From contig JAXLQV010000003.1 in the NCBI GenBank assembly GCA_046331465.1, positions 310,001-374,000 on the forward strand: a stretch of 64,000 nucleotides of DNA. Reading direction: 5' to 3'. Made by a program: the position numbers and the translations under genes. Source of the stretch: UBA5066 sp046331465 (lineage in GTDB: Bacteria; Acidobacteriota; Thermoanaerobaculia; UBA5066). Below are positions 43,302 through 51,749 of this stretch, in pieces (position 1 is the first letter of the stretch; every line of letters begins with the position of its first letter). Under the pieces are notes generated by a model, which did no database searches, had not been told where the DNA came from, and saw only the letters and a program-made list of their open reading frames with translations.

Positions 43302-43347
43302 GCCCGGAGCGGCCTATCATCCCGGCCAGCCCCCGGAGGAGGTCCCC

Positions 43348-44262
43348 ATGAAGGTCTTCGTCACAGGAGCCACCGGTTTCGTCGGGTCCGCGGTCGCCGC
43401 GGCGTTCGCGCGCGCGGGGCACGAGACGTTCGGGCTCGCCCGGTCCGCGGAGAAGGCGCGCCTCCTCGAGGCGGCCGAGATCGTCCCGGTCGAGGGGACG
43501 ATGGAGGACCCCGACGCGTGGCGCTCCGCCGCGGAAGGCTGCTCCGTCCTCGTCCACTGCGCCGTCGAGTACTCCGAGAGGTCGTGGGACCTCCACCGCG
43601 CGGCGCTCGGCGCGCTCCGCGACGCGGGCCGGGACCGGGCCGGGAGGGTCCTCCTCGCGACGAGCGGCGTCTGGGTCTACGGCGACACGGGCGACGGCTC
43701 CGTCGACGAGTCGGCCCCTCTCGACCCGCCGACGTTCGTGGCGCCCCGGCCCGCCGTCGACGCCGCCGTCCTCTCGTGGAACGGCGGCGGCTTCCGGACC
43801 CTCGTGATCCGGCCGGGGTGCGTCTACGGCGCGTCGGGGAGCCTGACCGGCTCCTGGTTCGAGAGCGCCCTGAAGGGGGGCGCCGCACGCGTCGTCGGCG
43901 ACGGGACGAACCGCTGGGCGATGGTCCACCGCGACGACCTCGCCGACCTCTACGTGAGGGCCGCGGAGTCGGGCCTCGGCGGCGAGGTGCTCAACGCGAC
44001 GGACCGGAGCCGGGCCACGGTGAACGAGTGCGCCGCGGCCGCGAGCCTGGCGGCGGGGGCCGAGGGGCGCGTCGAGCACCTGCCGGTCGAGCAGGCCGTC
44101 GCGGCGATGGGACCGTTCGCGACCTGCCTCGCGCTGAACCAGCACGTCGACTCGTGGAAGGCCGTCCGCCGCCTCGGCTGGACCCCGCGGCACGGGGGCT
44201 TCGTCGACGCCGCCCCGCGCCTCTTCGCCGCGTGGAAGGCGGCACGGGAGAGGACCGCCTGA
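43348..44262 (+). CDS. NAD-dependent epimerase/dehydratase family protein
   Basis: Extended short-chain dehydrogenase of 304 residues. It starts with the NAD-binding motif VTGATGFVGSAV, then a TSGVWVYGD stretch in place of the usual catalytic Ser block. The normal YxxxK motif is not clear; VDAAVLSW sits where it would be expected, so activity may be altered. IRPGCVYG and VHRDDLADLYV are typical of sugar or flavonoid-type epimerases. ATG at 43348 follows GGAGGAGG, and TATCAT (43315-43320) could be the -10. The stop overlaps the next reading frame as CTGA. Confidence 0.82.
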   Translation: MKVFVTGATGFVGSAVAAAFARAGHETFGLARSAEKARLLEAAEIVPVEGTMEDPDAWRSAAEGCSVLVHCAVEYSERSWDLHRAALGALRDAGRDRAGRVLLATSGVWVYGDTGDGSVDESAPLDPPTFVAPRPAVDAAVLSWNGGGFRTLVIRPGCVYGASGSLTGSWFESALKGGAARVVGDGTNRWAMVHRDDLADLYVRAAESGLGGEVLNATDRSRATVNECAAAASLAAGAEGRVEHLPVEQAVAAMGPFATCLALNQHVDSWKAVRRLGWTPRHGGFVDAAPRLFAAWKAARERTA

Positions 44263-45524
44263 CGGCGGCGAGGGGGGGCCGGCCCCTGGCCGGAGCCCTC
44301 GGACACCCCGTCCCGCTCGAGAGGGCCCGCGCGTTCTGGGTCGCGCGCCAGGGGCTCGCCTCGCCGCAGGAGGGTTCGCTCCACGACGTCGTCGCGCGCA
44401 CCGGCTGGCTCCGGACGCTCGGCGGCGCCGACGTCTACCTCGCGCTCCGCGCCCGCGTCCCCGGCGTCTCCCGGGCGGCCGTCGACGCCGAGAGCGCCGC
44501 GCTCCGCCTGCGCGTCGTCCCCGCCGCCCGAGGCTGCATCTACCTCGTTCCCGAGGCCCACGTCCCGCTCGCCCTCCGGGTCGCGGAGGCCTCCTGGAGG
44601 CCGCGGACCGAGCGCGAGGTCGGGAAGGCGGGCGCCTCCTGGAAGGAAGTCGAGGCGTGCGCCGCCGCGATCGTCTCCGCGCTCGACGCTCCCGCGACGA
44701 CCGACGCCCTCCGCAGGGCCCTCCCCGCGGGAGCCCTCCGCAGCCTCGGCGAGGCGGGGAAGAAGGTCGGGATCTCCTCGCTCCTCCCGATCGCGCTCCG
44801 CCTCCTCGAGCTGGAAGGGAAGGTCGAGCGGACGCTCGAGGGGGGACGCCTCGACTCGGAGCGCTACCTCTGGAGGCGGGCGAAGAAGAACGTCCTCGCC
44901 TCCGCGAAGGTCCCTTCGTCCCCGTCCGCGCGGAACGCCGAGCTCCTCCGCCTCTTCCTCTCGTGGTCGGGCCCGGCCACGCCGAAGGAGCTCGCCGCCT
45001 GGTCCGGCCTCTCCCTCGCCGAGGTGCGCGCGGCCGCCGCTCTCCTCGACCCCGTGACGGTCGACGTCGAAGGCCACGCCGGGGACGCCCTTCTCCTCCC
45101 CGGCGACGAGGAGGCCCTCCTCGGGGTGCGCGAGCCGGCGACGGTCCGGCTCCTCTCGTTCGAGGACAACCTGCTCGCGGCGCACGGCGGGCCGGGCGTC
45201 CTCGTCGCACCCGAGGACCGCGACCGCAGCGTGGAATCGTGGGGCTCGTCGAGGCCGTCGACGCTCGGCTCGGCCGCGCACCTCGCCCGCCGGACCGTCC
45301 TCGCGGGCAGGACTCTCGCCGGCTTCTGGGAGCTCGACGCCGACGGCGGCCGCGTCGTCACCTCGCTCTTCCGCCGCCTCTCGCGGAAGGAGGCCGACGC
45401 CCTCGAACGGCTGTCGGGCGAGACCGCCCGGTTCCTCCTCGACGAGGTCGGACACGGCCGTTCCTTCAGCCTCGACACGGACGAGAACGTGAGAGAGCGG
45501 GCGCGGGCCCTCACGCCGAGCTGA
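44259..45524 (+). CDS. Winged-helix DNA-binding (YcaQ/AlkZ-like) protein, CTG start proposed
   Basis: Protein of about 421 residues matching the HTH_42/YcaQ family, which includes glycosylases that unhook DNA interstrand crosslinks. Family blocks: ARAFWVARQGLASP at the N terminus, PAARGCIYLVPEAHVP, and a C-terminal SFEDNLLAAHGGPGVLVAPEDRD. There is no ATG, GTG or TTG in frame between the epimerase stop and the conserved domain. A CTG at 44259 overlaps that stop (CTGA) and has GGGAGAGGA (44246-44254) at the right distance; the alternative is GTG at 44232 inside the epimerase gene, without a Shine-Dalgarno. The QxQ catalytic motif of AlkZ was not identified, so glycosylase activity is uncertain. 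Confidence 0.72.
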   Translation: MTAARGGRPLAGALGHPVPLERARAFWVARQGLASPQEGSLHDVVARTGWLRTLGGADVYLALRARVPGVSRAAVDAESAALRLRVVPAARGCIYLVPEAHVPLALRVAEASWRPRTEREVGKAGASWKEVEACAAAIVSALDAPATTDALRRALPAGALRSLGEAGKKVGISSLLPIALRLLELEGKVERTLEGGRLDSERYLWRRAKKNVLASAKVPSSPSARNAELLRLFLSWSGPATPKELAAWSGLSLAEVRAAAALLDPVTVDVEGHAGDALLLPGDEEALLGVREPATVRLLSFEDNLLAAHGGPGVLVAPEDRDRSVESWGSSRPSTLGSAAHLARRTVLAGRTLAGFWELDADGGRVVTSLFRRLSRKEADALERLSGETARFLLDEVGHGRSFSLDTDENVRERARALTPS

Positions 45525-45564
45525 GAACCCGGATGGGCCGTACAATCCGCGAAACGGTTCTGCC

Positions 45565-47493
45565 TTGAACGTTCTCCTCAGGCCTCCCGAATTCGACCAC
45601 TACCACGTCTCCCGCGTCCTCGGCGAGGGAGGGATGGGCATCGTCTTCCTCGCGGAGGACCGCCGGACCCACCTCCCCGTCGCCGTCAAGGTCATGTCGC
45701 GCAGCCTGACGGACCCCGAGCTCCAGGCCCGGTTCATGAAGGAGAACCAGATCCTGGCCTCGCTCAACCACCGCAACATCGTCCGCTGCTACGAGATCAC
45801 CCGGTCTCGCGAGGGGCTGCCGACGATCGTGATGGAGTACGTCAAGGCGGTCGACTTCGGCGCCTTCGAGGGGAGGCCGTTCCCCGAGCTGATCCCGCTC
45901 ATGGTCCAGGCGGCGATGGGACTGGCGTACCTCAAGGAACGGAACATCCTCCACCGCGATCTTTCGCCGAACAACATCATGGTCACCCTCCAGGACGACC
46001 GCCGGCTCGTGAAGATCCTCGACTTCGGCGTCGCGAAGGTCCTGCAGGAGGGGAGCGGCGGCGAGCTGACGCAGACGGGCGAGTTCCTCGGGAAGCTCGC
46101 CTACGCCTCGCACGAGCTCCTGACGTTCGGCCACGTCGACTTCCGGAGCGACATCTACTCGCTCGGCGTCATCTTCTTCCGCCTCCTGACGAAGAGGCGC
46201 CCGATCAACGTCCAGAACTCGAGGAACTACCTCGAGTGGGTCATGGCGCAGGAGAACCGGCAGCCGATCGACTTCGCCGCCCCGGAAGGGAACCCGCCGA
46301 TCCCCGAGCGCCTGCAGGCCCTCGTCCTGAAGATGCTCGCCAAGAAGTCGGACGACCGGCCGCAGGGGTACGAGGAGATCATCGACGCCCTCGTCGCGGC
46401 GCAGGCCGAGGCGGAGGCCGCCGGCCTCGTCCCCGACCCGGAGAGCGTCTCGACGCTCCCCTCGACCGAGGTCAAGAAGTCGATCTCCGGCTCCGCCGGG
46501 ACCCCGGGAGGCGCCGGGACGCCCGGCCCCGGCTCGGGCCGCAGCTCCGTCGGCGGGACCACGCCCCCCTCGTTCGGGGACGACGCCTTCCCGTTCACCG
46601 AGGCCGAGACGAAGGCGCCCTCCTCGGCGTCGCGCGTCAGCCCCGGCGCGATGGCCGCGATGACGTCGGCGCCGTCGTACGCGCCCGCCCCGGCCGCGGC
46701 GCCGGCCCAGCCCGCGAAGAGCTCCTCCGCGTCCCAGGTCCCCGACTGGCTCGAGCAGGCCGACTACAACGAGCAGATCCAGGTGCTCAAGGAGAGCCGG
46801 CAGGGGATCTCCCGTTCGCCGGTCCACCCGGTGATGGGCCCCGACACGCGCTCGAGGTCGGTGAAGCGCGACACGGAGTCGATCCGGATCAAGAAGAAGG
46901 CGGAGACGTCGCGGAAGGTCAAGGCCGCCGCGATCGTGATCATCGTCCTCGGGATCCTCGGCGGAGGGGCCTGGGCCGGCTGGACGTTCTACGTCAAGCC
47001 GAACATGCCCTCCGGCGAGCCGGTGACGCTCAACGTCCCGCCCCCGCCGCCGGTCGCGCCGGCCACGGCGGCCGACGCGACGCTTCCGACGGCCGTCCCC
47101 GACTCGAAGAAGCCGGTCAGCCGGGCCGCCAAGCTCGGGCCGGAGGAGCGGCGCCTCGTCGACGCGAACGTCCTCGGCTTCTTCACCTCGAAGGACGCGC
47201 AGGGGCTCATCGTCGTCGTCGAGTTCCGCCAGCCCGCGAACATCTCCGGCTTCAGTTCCGCGCAGATCCTCGGGGCCGTCGACGCGACCGGTCGCTCGAT
47301 CGCCTCCCTCGCGGGTGCCGACGCGGAGATCCGGCGGAGCGGCAACGACGACCCGACCGGCGCGATGCGGATCCGCCTCTTCGTGCGGGGCCGGGAGGCG
47401 GCCGAGCTCTCGGGCGACCTCCTGACGATCACCGTCCAGATCGGGGCGGCGACGGTCCGCGCGAGGTACGACAAGGCGCTCTTCTCCCGCTAG
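45565..47493 (+). CDS. Membrane-anchored Ser/Thr protein kinase
   Basis: Protein kinase of 642 residues. The N-terminal cytoplasmic kinase domain has glycine-rich loop GEGGMG (20-25), VAVKVM, the catalytic loop HRDLSPNN (130-137) and DFGVAKV (153-159). After about residue 280 comes a long Pro/Ser/Ala-rich linker, then one membrane helix (about 452-472, AAIVIIVLGILGGGAWAGW), and an extracytoplasmic C-terminal domain of about 170 residues without recognised homology. HRDLSPxN instead of HRDLKPxN is common in acidobacterial and myxobacterial kinases. The start is TTG at 45565; no ATG or GTG is available in frame. TACAAT (45541-45546) is a likely -10. Confidence 0.88.
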   Translation: MNVLLRPPEFDHYHVSRVLGEGGMGIVFLAEDRRTHLPVAVKVMSRSLTDPELQARFMKENQILASLNHRNIVRCYEITRSREGLPTIVMEYVKAVDFGAFEGRPFPELIPLMVQAAMGLAYLKERNILHRDLSPNNIMVTLQDDRRLVKILDFGVAKVLQEGSGGELTQTGEFLGKLAYASHELLTFGHVDFRSDIYSLGVIFFRLLTKRRPINVQNSRNYLEWVMAQENRQPIDFAAPEGNPPIPERLQALVLKMLAKKSDDRPQGYEEIIDALVAAQAEAEAAGLVPDPESVSTLPSTEVKKSISGSAGTPGGAGTPGPGSGRSSVGGTTPPSFGDDAFPFTEAETKAPSSASRVSPGAMAAMTSAPSYAPAPAAAPAQPAKSSSASQVPDWLEQADYNEQIQVLKESRQGISRSPVHPVMGPDTRSRSVKRDTESIRIKKKAETSRKVKAAAIVIIVLGILGGGAWAGWTFYVKPNMPSGEPVTLNVPPPPPVAPATAADATLPTAVPDSKKPVSRAAKLGPEERRLVDANVLGFFTSKDAQGLIVVVEFRQPANISGFSSAQILGAVDATGRSIASLAGADAEIRRSGNDDPTGAMRIRLFVRGREAAELSGDLLTITVQIGAATVRARYDKALFSR

Positions 47494-47505
47494 CGGGACG
47501 CGGCG

Positions 47506-48411
47506 GTGGACGTCTCCATCCGGAGGGCCTCCCTCGCCGACGAGGCCTCCTTCGTTCCCCTGATGCGCGCGCTCTACGCGCACGAGGGGATCCCGTTCGA
47601 CCAGGAGGCGCTCTGCGCGCCGCTCCGCGAGCTCCTCGCCGACCCGTCGCTCGGGGGTGCGTGGCTCGCCTTCGACGGCGAGGACGCCGCCGCGTACGCG
47701 CTCGCGACGTGGGGCTTCAGCACCGAGATGGGGGGCCGGTTCCTCTTCCTCGACGAGCTCCTCGTCGCCTCCCCGTTCCGCGGACGCGGCCTCGGCTCCC
47801 GGTTCCTCGCGCTCCTCGAGGAGTTCGCCCGGGACGGCGGCGCCGGCGCGCTCCGCCTCGAGGTCTCCCACGAGAACGGGCGCGCCCGCGAGCTCTACCT
47901 CGCCTCCGGGTACACCGACCCCGGGCGGGCGTTCCTCGCCAAGCGGCTCGCGCCCCGTTCGCGGGAGCGGGGCCTCCGCCCGGAGAGGGTCGAGACGAAG
48001 GTCCTCGTGAAGGCGCCGCCGGAGCGGGTCTGGCAGGCGATCGCGAGCGCCGAGGGGCTCGACGGCTGGTTCACGAGCGGCACCACCCTCGACGCGAGGC
48101 CGGGCGGCCGCCTCGCCTTCCGCTGGGAGCGGTGGGGCCCCGACGCGTTCACCGGGACGTTCGAGGGGACCGTCCTCGAGGCCGACCGGCCGCGCCGCTT
48201 CTCGTTCCGCTGGCCCGTCGACTCCGGCACGTACGAGACGACGGTCACGGCCGACCTCGAGCCCCGCGACGACGGAACGCTGGTGAGGCTCTCGGAGCAC
48301 GGCTTCGAGGAGGGGCCCGCCGGCCTGCGCGACATGCTGAGCCGGTCGGCCGGCTGGGGCGAGGCGCTCGCGCTGATGAAGCTCTTCGTGGAGCACGGCG
48401 TCCGCGCCTGA
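47506..48411 (+). CDS. GNAT acetyltransferase fused to an SRPBCC/AHSA1 domain
   Basis: Two-domain protein of 301 residues. Residues 1-150 form a GNAT acyltransferase: IRRASLADEASFVPLM, LDELLVASPFRGRGLGSRFL with the acetyl-CoA loop RGRGLG, and LRLEVSHENGRARELYLASGY. Residues 160-301 form an AHSA1/SRPBCC ligand-binding domain: KVLVKAPPERVWQAIASAEGLDGWFT to the C terminus. The fusion is unusual and could couple acetylation to ligand recognition. Start is GTG at 47506, 12 bases after the kinase stop, so it may be cotranscribed with the kinase. No frameshift is visible at the junction. Confidence 0.85.
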   Translation: MDVSIRRASLADEASFVPLMRALYAHEGIPFDQEALCAPLRELLADPSLGGAWLAFDGEDAAAYALATWGFSTEMGGRFLFLDELLVASPFRGRGLGSRFLALLEEFARDGGAGALRLEVSHENGRARELYLASGYTDPGRAFLAKRLAPRSRERGLRPERVETKVLVKAPPERVWQAIASAEGLDGWFTSGTTLDARPGGRLAFRWERWGPDAFTGTFEGTVLEADRPRRFSFRWPVDSGTYETTVTADLEPRDDGTLVRLSEHGFEEGPAGLRDMLSRSAGWGEALALMKLFVEHGVRA

Positions 48412-48449
48412 CGACACCTTCCGGCGCGCCGCCCGCGCCGCGCCGGCCC

Positions 48450-48455
48450 TACACT
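48450..48455 (+). promoter_or_regulatory. -10-like element before the OLD nuclease gene
   Basis: TACACT (48450-48455) lies 23 bases before the GTG start at 48479, and GGAAGGA follows it as a Shine-Dalgarno. No good -35 was found. Confidence 0.35.
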
Positions 48456-48478
48456 CCCCGGGAAGGACGCCCACGACC

Positions 48479-50122
48479 GTGCCGCTCCGTCGCGTCGAGA
48501 TCGAGGGGTTCCGCGGGATCCGGCGGATGACGCTGGAGCTCGACGGGACGACCGCGCTCATCGGCGAGAACTCCTGCGGGAAGACGAGCGTCCTCGACGC
48601 CCTCGAGCTCGCGTTCGGGCACGGGGAGGCGATCCCGGCGTTCGGGCCTCTCGACTTCCACGTGCCGGGCGCGCCGGGCGCCGCGCCGGTGGCGCGGCTC
48701 TCCTTCCGCTTCACGTTCGTCGAGGAAGGGGGGCGCGAGACCGTCGCCGAGGTCTCCGCGTCCCGTGCGCCGGACGGCGCCCCCTCCCCGTCGACGGCGC
48801 GCCTCCTCGACCGCGACGGGAAGGAGCTCCACGCCGGCGACCCCTCCGCGTTCGAGGCCTTCCGCCGGCGCCACCCCGCGATGCGCGTCCGCTTCGCGCG
48901 GCACGCGCGTTCCTCCGCCGTCGAGCCCTCCGCGGAGCCCCGGGCCCCCGAGCCCGTGCCCACCTCCTCCGACCCCTTCGACGGCGAGGTGACGCGCGCC
49001 CTGAAGCGGACCGTCCAGACGGCCTACCGGAAGTTCTCGGAGTCGTGGCGGCCGCACCCCGACGAGCTCCGCGAGCCGACCCAGGCGGCCCGCGCGCTCG
49101 CCGAGCGCTGGAGCGTGAGGCTCGGCCTCCCGACCCGCGCGCCGGGACGCACGACGGAGCTCCTCGCCGAGACCCCCGTCGCCCTCGGCGCGACGGACCC
49201 GCTCCGCGCCGAGGCGCGCGAGGGGACCGGCACGCAGAGCCTCGCGCTCCTCATGCTCCTCGGCGCGATGCTCGAGGCGGAGAACGGCTCCCCGATCGAG
49301 CGCTCGGCCGAGCCGATCGTCCTGATCGAGGAGGCCGAGGCCCACCTCCACCCGATCCTCGCCGCGAGGATCTTCCGGCTCATCGAGCGGGTGCCGGGCC
49401 AGAAGGTCCTCACGACGAACTCCGGCGACCTCCTCGCCTCGATTCCGCTCCACGCGATCCGCCGCCTCGTGAGGAGCGACGCCGGCGTCGCCGTCCACGC
49501 CGTCCACGAGGACGCGCTCTCCGTCGACGAGATGCGGCGCGTCGGCTACCACATCCGCGTGAACCGGGCGACCTCCGTCTTCGCGCGCTGCTGGCTCCTC
49601 GTCGAGGGGGAGACCGAGTCGTGGCTCCTCCCGGAGGTCGCGCGCCTCGTCGGCTACGACTTCCCGGCCGAGGGGGTCCGCTGCGTCGAGTTCGCTCAGT
49701 GCGGCATCGCGCCCCTCGTGAAGCTCGCGCGCGGCCTCGGCCTCGAGTGGCACCTCCTCGCCGACGGCGACGACGCGGGACGGCACTACGTCCGCGCCGC
49801 GCGCTCGTTCCTGGCGGGCGAGCCCGACCGCGAGCGCGTCACCGGGTTCCGCGAGAGGGACGTCGAGCACCACCTCTGGGTCTCCGGCTACGCGCACGTC
49901 TACCGCTCCGCGGCGGAGCGGGCCGGCGTCCTCCCCGACCTCCACGGCCGCCGCCGGATCCCGCCCTCGGCGGTCATCGACCGCGCGCTGAAGGCCCACG
50001 GCAAGCCGCGGATGGCGCTCGAGGTCGCCGAGGCGATGGCCGCCCCCGGCTCCCCGGGCGTCCCCCGCCTCCTGGCGGCGGTCGTCGAGAAGGTCGTCCG
50101 GCTCGCGCGGTTCGGCGCCTGA
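48479..50122 (+). CDS. YbjD-like OLD-family ATP-dependent nuclease
   Basis: Protein of 547 residues with an SMC/RecF-like ABC ATPase and a C-terminal Toprim domain. The N-terminal VEIEGFRGIRRM strand leads to Walker A GENSCGKT (29-36). The central VLIEEAEAHLHP is Walker B with the D-loop. Toprim acidic residues are in LLVEGETES and LLADGDDAG. Length and N terminus fit E. coli YbjD (DUF2813). OLD nucleases act in phage defence or DNA repair. No UvrD-like GajB helicase or reverse transcriptase adjoins, so it is not Gabija and appears to be a stand-alone OLD protein. The GTG start gives the expected N terminus. Confidence 0.85.
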   Translation: MPLRRVEIEGFRGIRRMTLELDGTTALIGENSCGKTSVLDALELAFGHGEAIPAFGPLDFHVPGAPGAAPVARLSFRFTFVEEGGRETVAEVSASRAPDGAPSPSTARLLDRDGKELHAGDPSAFEAFRRRHPAMRVRFARHARSSAVEPSAEPRAPEPVPTSSDPFDGEVTRALKRTVQTAYRKFSESWRPHPDELREPTQAARALAERWSVRLGLPTRAPGRTTELLAETPVALGATDPLRAEAREGTGTQSLALLMLLGAMLEAENGSPIERSAEPIVLIEEAEAHLHPILAARIFRLIERVPGQKVLTTNSGDLLASIPLHAIRRLVRSDAGVAVHAVHEDALSVDEMRRVGYHIRVNRATSVFARCWLLVEGETESWLLPEVARLVGYDFPAEGVRCVEFAQCGIAPLVKLARGLGLEWHLLADGDDAGRHYVRAARSFLAGEPDRERVTGFRERDVEHHLWVSGYAHVYRSAAERAGVLPDLHGRRRIPPSAVIDRALKAHGKPRMALEVAEAMAAPGSPGVPRLLAAVVEKVVRLARFGA

Positions 50123-50151
50123 GGCCGGACGCGGCGCCCGGGGCCCGGACC

Positions 50152-51687
50152 TCAGCGCGGGGCCGGCGCGACCTCGTGGAGCCGGAGGACGAGCGTCGGC
50201 GGAGGCGTCCAGGAGATCCGTCTCGAGAACGCGATCGTCTCGGGCATCACGACGAGGAACGCGGCGGCCCGGATCTCCCGGAGGCGTGACATCGCCGCGC
50301 GAAGGAGCCGGATCCGCTCCGCGATCTCGGAGGCGCGGGCCGCCCCGTCGACGAGGCGGTCGAGCTCCCGGTCCGCGAGCCCCTGGTGGTTCTGGTTCGG
50401 CGGCCGGCCGGAGACGGGAGAGCGGAAGGCGCCGTCGAGGGCGTCGTTCGCCTCGAGCGTGTCGCAGGCCCAGCTGAAGAGGTAGAGCTGCGCCGCGCCC
50501 GTCTCGAGGAACGGGAAGTACTCCGCCTTCGGGCGGGTCCTCACCGTGACCCGGAAGCCCGCGAGCTCCATCTGCCGCGCGGCCTCCCTCGCGAGCGCGG
50601 CGTCCTCGAGGTAGCGGTCGCTCGGCGCGTCGAGCACGACCCGGACCGGCGAGCCGCCCGCCGCGGAATCGAGGAGGCGCCGGGCCCTCTCCCGGTCGGC
50701 CCGCGTGACGGGAAGCGACTCCTCGTACCCGACGACGGTCACCGGAACGGGCTGCGACGCGGGGACCCCACGCCCGCCGTAGACGCGCGCGTTCAGCTCG
50801 TCCCGGTCGATCGCGAGATCGAGCGCCTCCCGGACGCGCGCGTCGTCGAACGGCGGCCGGTCGACGCGCGGGGCGAGGTAGAGGACGCGGATGCCGGGCC
50901 GCGCGAGGACGCGGAACCGCGCGTCGCGCGAGAGGGCGTCGACCGCGTCGAGGGGGACGGCCTCGGCGATGTCCGCTTCGCCGGCGAGGAGCGCCGCCAC
51001 GCGCGCCTTCCCGTCGGGGACGACGCGGAGACGGATCTCGTCGAACGCCGCGCGCGGCTCGTGGTACGGGTTCCGGAGCAGGGTGAGGCTCCGCCCCGGC
51101 TCCCGGCCCGCGAAGGCATACGGCCCGGTCCCGAGCGGCGGGATCGGCGTCCCGGCGAGCGCCGCGCGGGAGAGGACGAACCCCGCGGTGAGGTACGACG
51201 GGAGCGACGGGCACTCCTCCCGGGTCGTCACGCGCACCTCGACGGGCGAGACCGTCTCGACGCTCCGGATCGCCGCGAGGAACGCGCCCGTCGGGAAGGG
51301 AGTCTCGATGGCCGCCCGGAGCGAGGCCGTGACGTCTTCGGCCGAGAGCGGCGTGCCGTCGGAGAAGCGGACCCCTTCACGGAGGCGGAAGGTCCACGTC
51401 TTCCCGTCCGCGTTCGACCAGCTCGTGACGAGCGCGGGCTTCACGGCGAGGGCGGAGTCGATCCGGAAGAGCCCTTCGAGGACGTTCGAGAAGAGGTCGA
51501 TCGTGAAGGCCTCGTTGCTCGTCGGGGGGTTCGGGAAGACCCCCGTCACGTCGGCGCGGACGGCGACGGTCAGGATCTCCCGCCCTGCGGGGCGGCCCGG
51601 CGGCGCGCTCCGCGTGCAGCCGGCGGCCGGGGCCAGCGCGGCGAGGAGGGCGGCGAGCGCGAGGGCGGCCGGGCCGGCGGGTCTCAC
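50152..51687 (-). CDS. Family-5 (peptide/nickel-type) ABC substrate-binding lipoprotein
   Basis: Binding protein of 511 residues of the DppA/OppA family. The signal ends in a lipobox (LAPAAGC), so it should be membrane-anchored. Family features: TSNEAFTIDLFSNVLEGLFRID near the N terminus, WTFRLREGVRFSDGTPLSAEDV, and DARVREALDLAIDRDELN. No permease or ATPase genes are next to it. The ligand could be a peptide, but this family also binds metals, sugars and opines. Start is GTG at 51687, 62 bases from the divergent gene, so the two promoters must be packed together. Confidence 0.9.
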   Translation of the reverse strand: MRPAGPAALALAALLAALAPAAGCTRSAPPGRPAGREILTVAVRADVTGVFPNPPTSNEAFTIDLFSNVLEGLFRIDSALAVKPALVTSWSNADGKTWTFRLREGVRFSDGTPLSAEDVTASLRAAIETPFPTGAFLAAIRSVETVSPVEVRVTTREECPSLPSYLTAGFVLSRAALAGTPIPPLGTGPYAFAGREPGRSLTLLRNPYHEPRAAFDEIRLRVVPDGKARVAALLAGEADIAEAVPLDAVDALSRDARFRVLARPGIRVLYLAPRVDRPPFDDARVREALDLAIDRDELNARVYGGRGVPASQPVPVTVVGYEESLPVTRADRERARRLLDSAAGGSPVRVVLDAPSDRYLEDAALAREAARQMELAGFRVTVRTRPKAEYFPFLETGAAQLYLFSWACDTLEANDALDGAFRSPVSGRPPNQNHQGLADRELDRLVDGAARASEIAERIRLLRAAMSRLREIRAAAFLVVMPETIAFSRRISWTPPPTLVLRLHEVAPAPR

Positions 51688-51737
51688 GGCTGCCCATCAT
51701 CCTCCCGCGCCGGCCCGATCCGGAGCCGGCGTGTGCC

Positions 51738-51743
51738 TAGAAT
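51738..51743 (+). promoter_or_regulatory. -10 element of a leaderless gene
   Basis: TAGAAT (51738-51743) ends exactly six bases before the ATG at 51750, which places transcription start on the A of the ATG. No Shine-Dalgarno is present and no good -35 was seen. Confidence 0.5.
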
Positions 51744-51749
51744 CCGCGG

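Noticed and set aside
45511..48963. A 1150-codon minus-strand open frame opposite the Ser/Thr kinase and GNAT-SRPBCC genes
   Set aside because: No domain can be recognised, composition is Arg/Glu/Val-rich, and the opposite strand encodes clear protein families.
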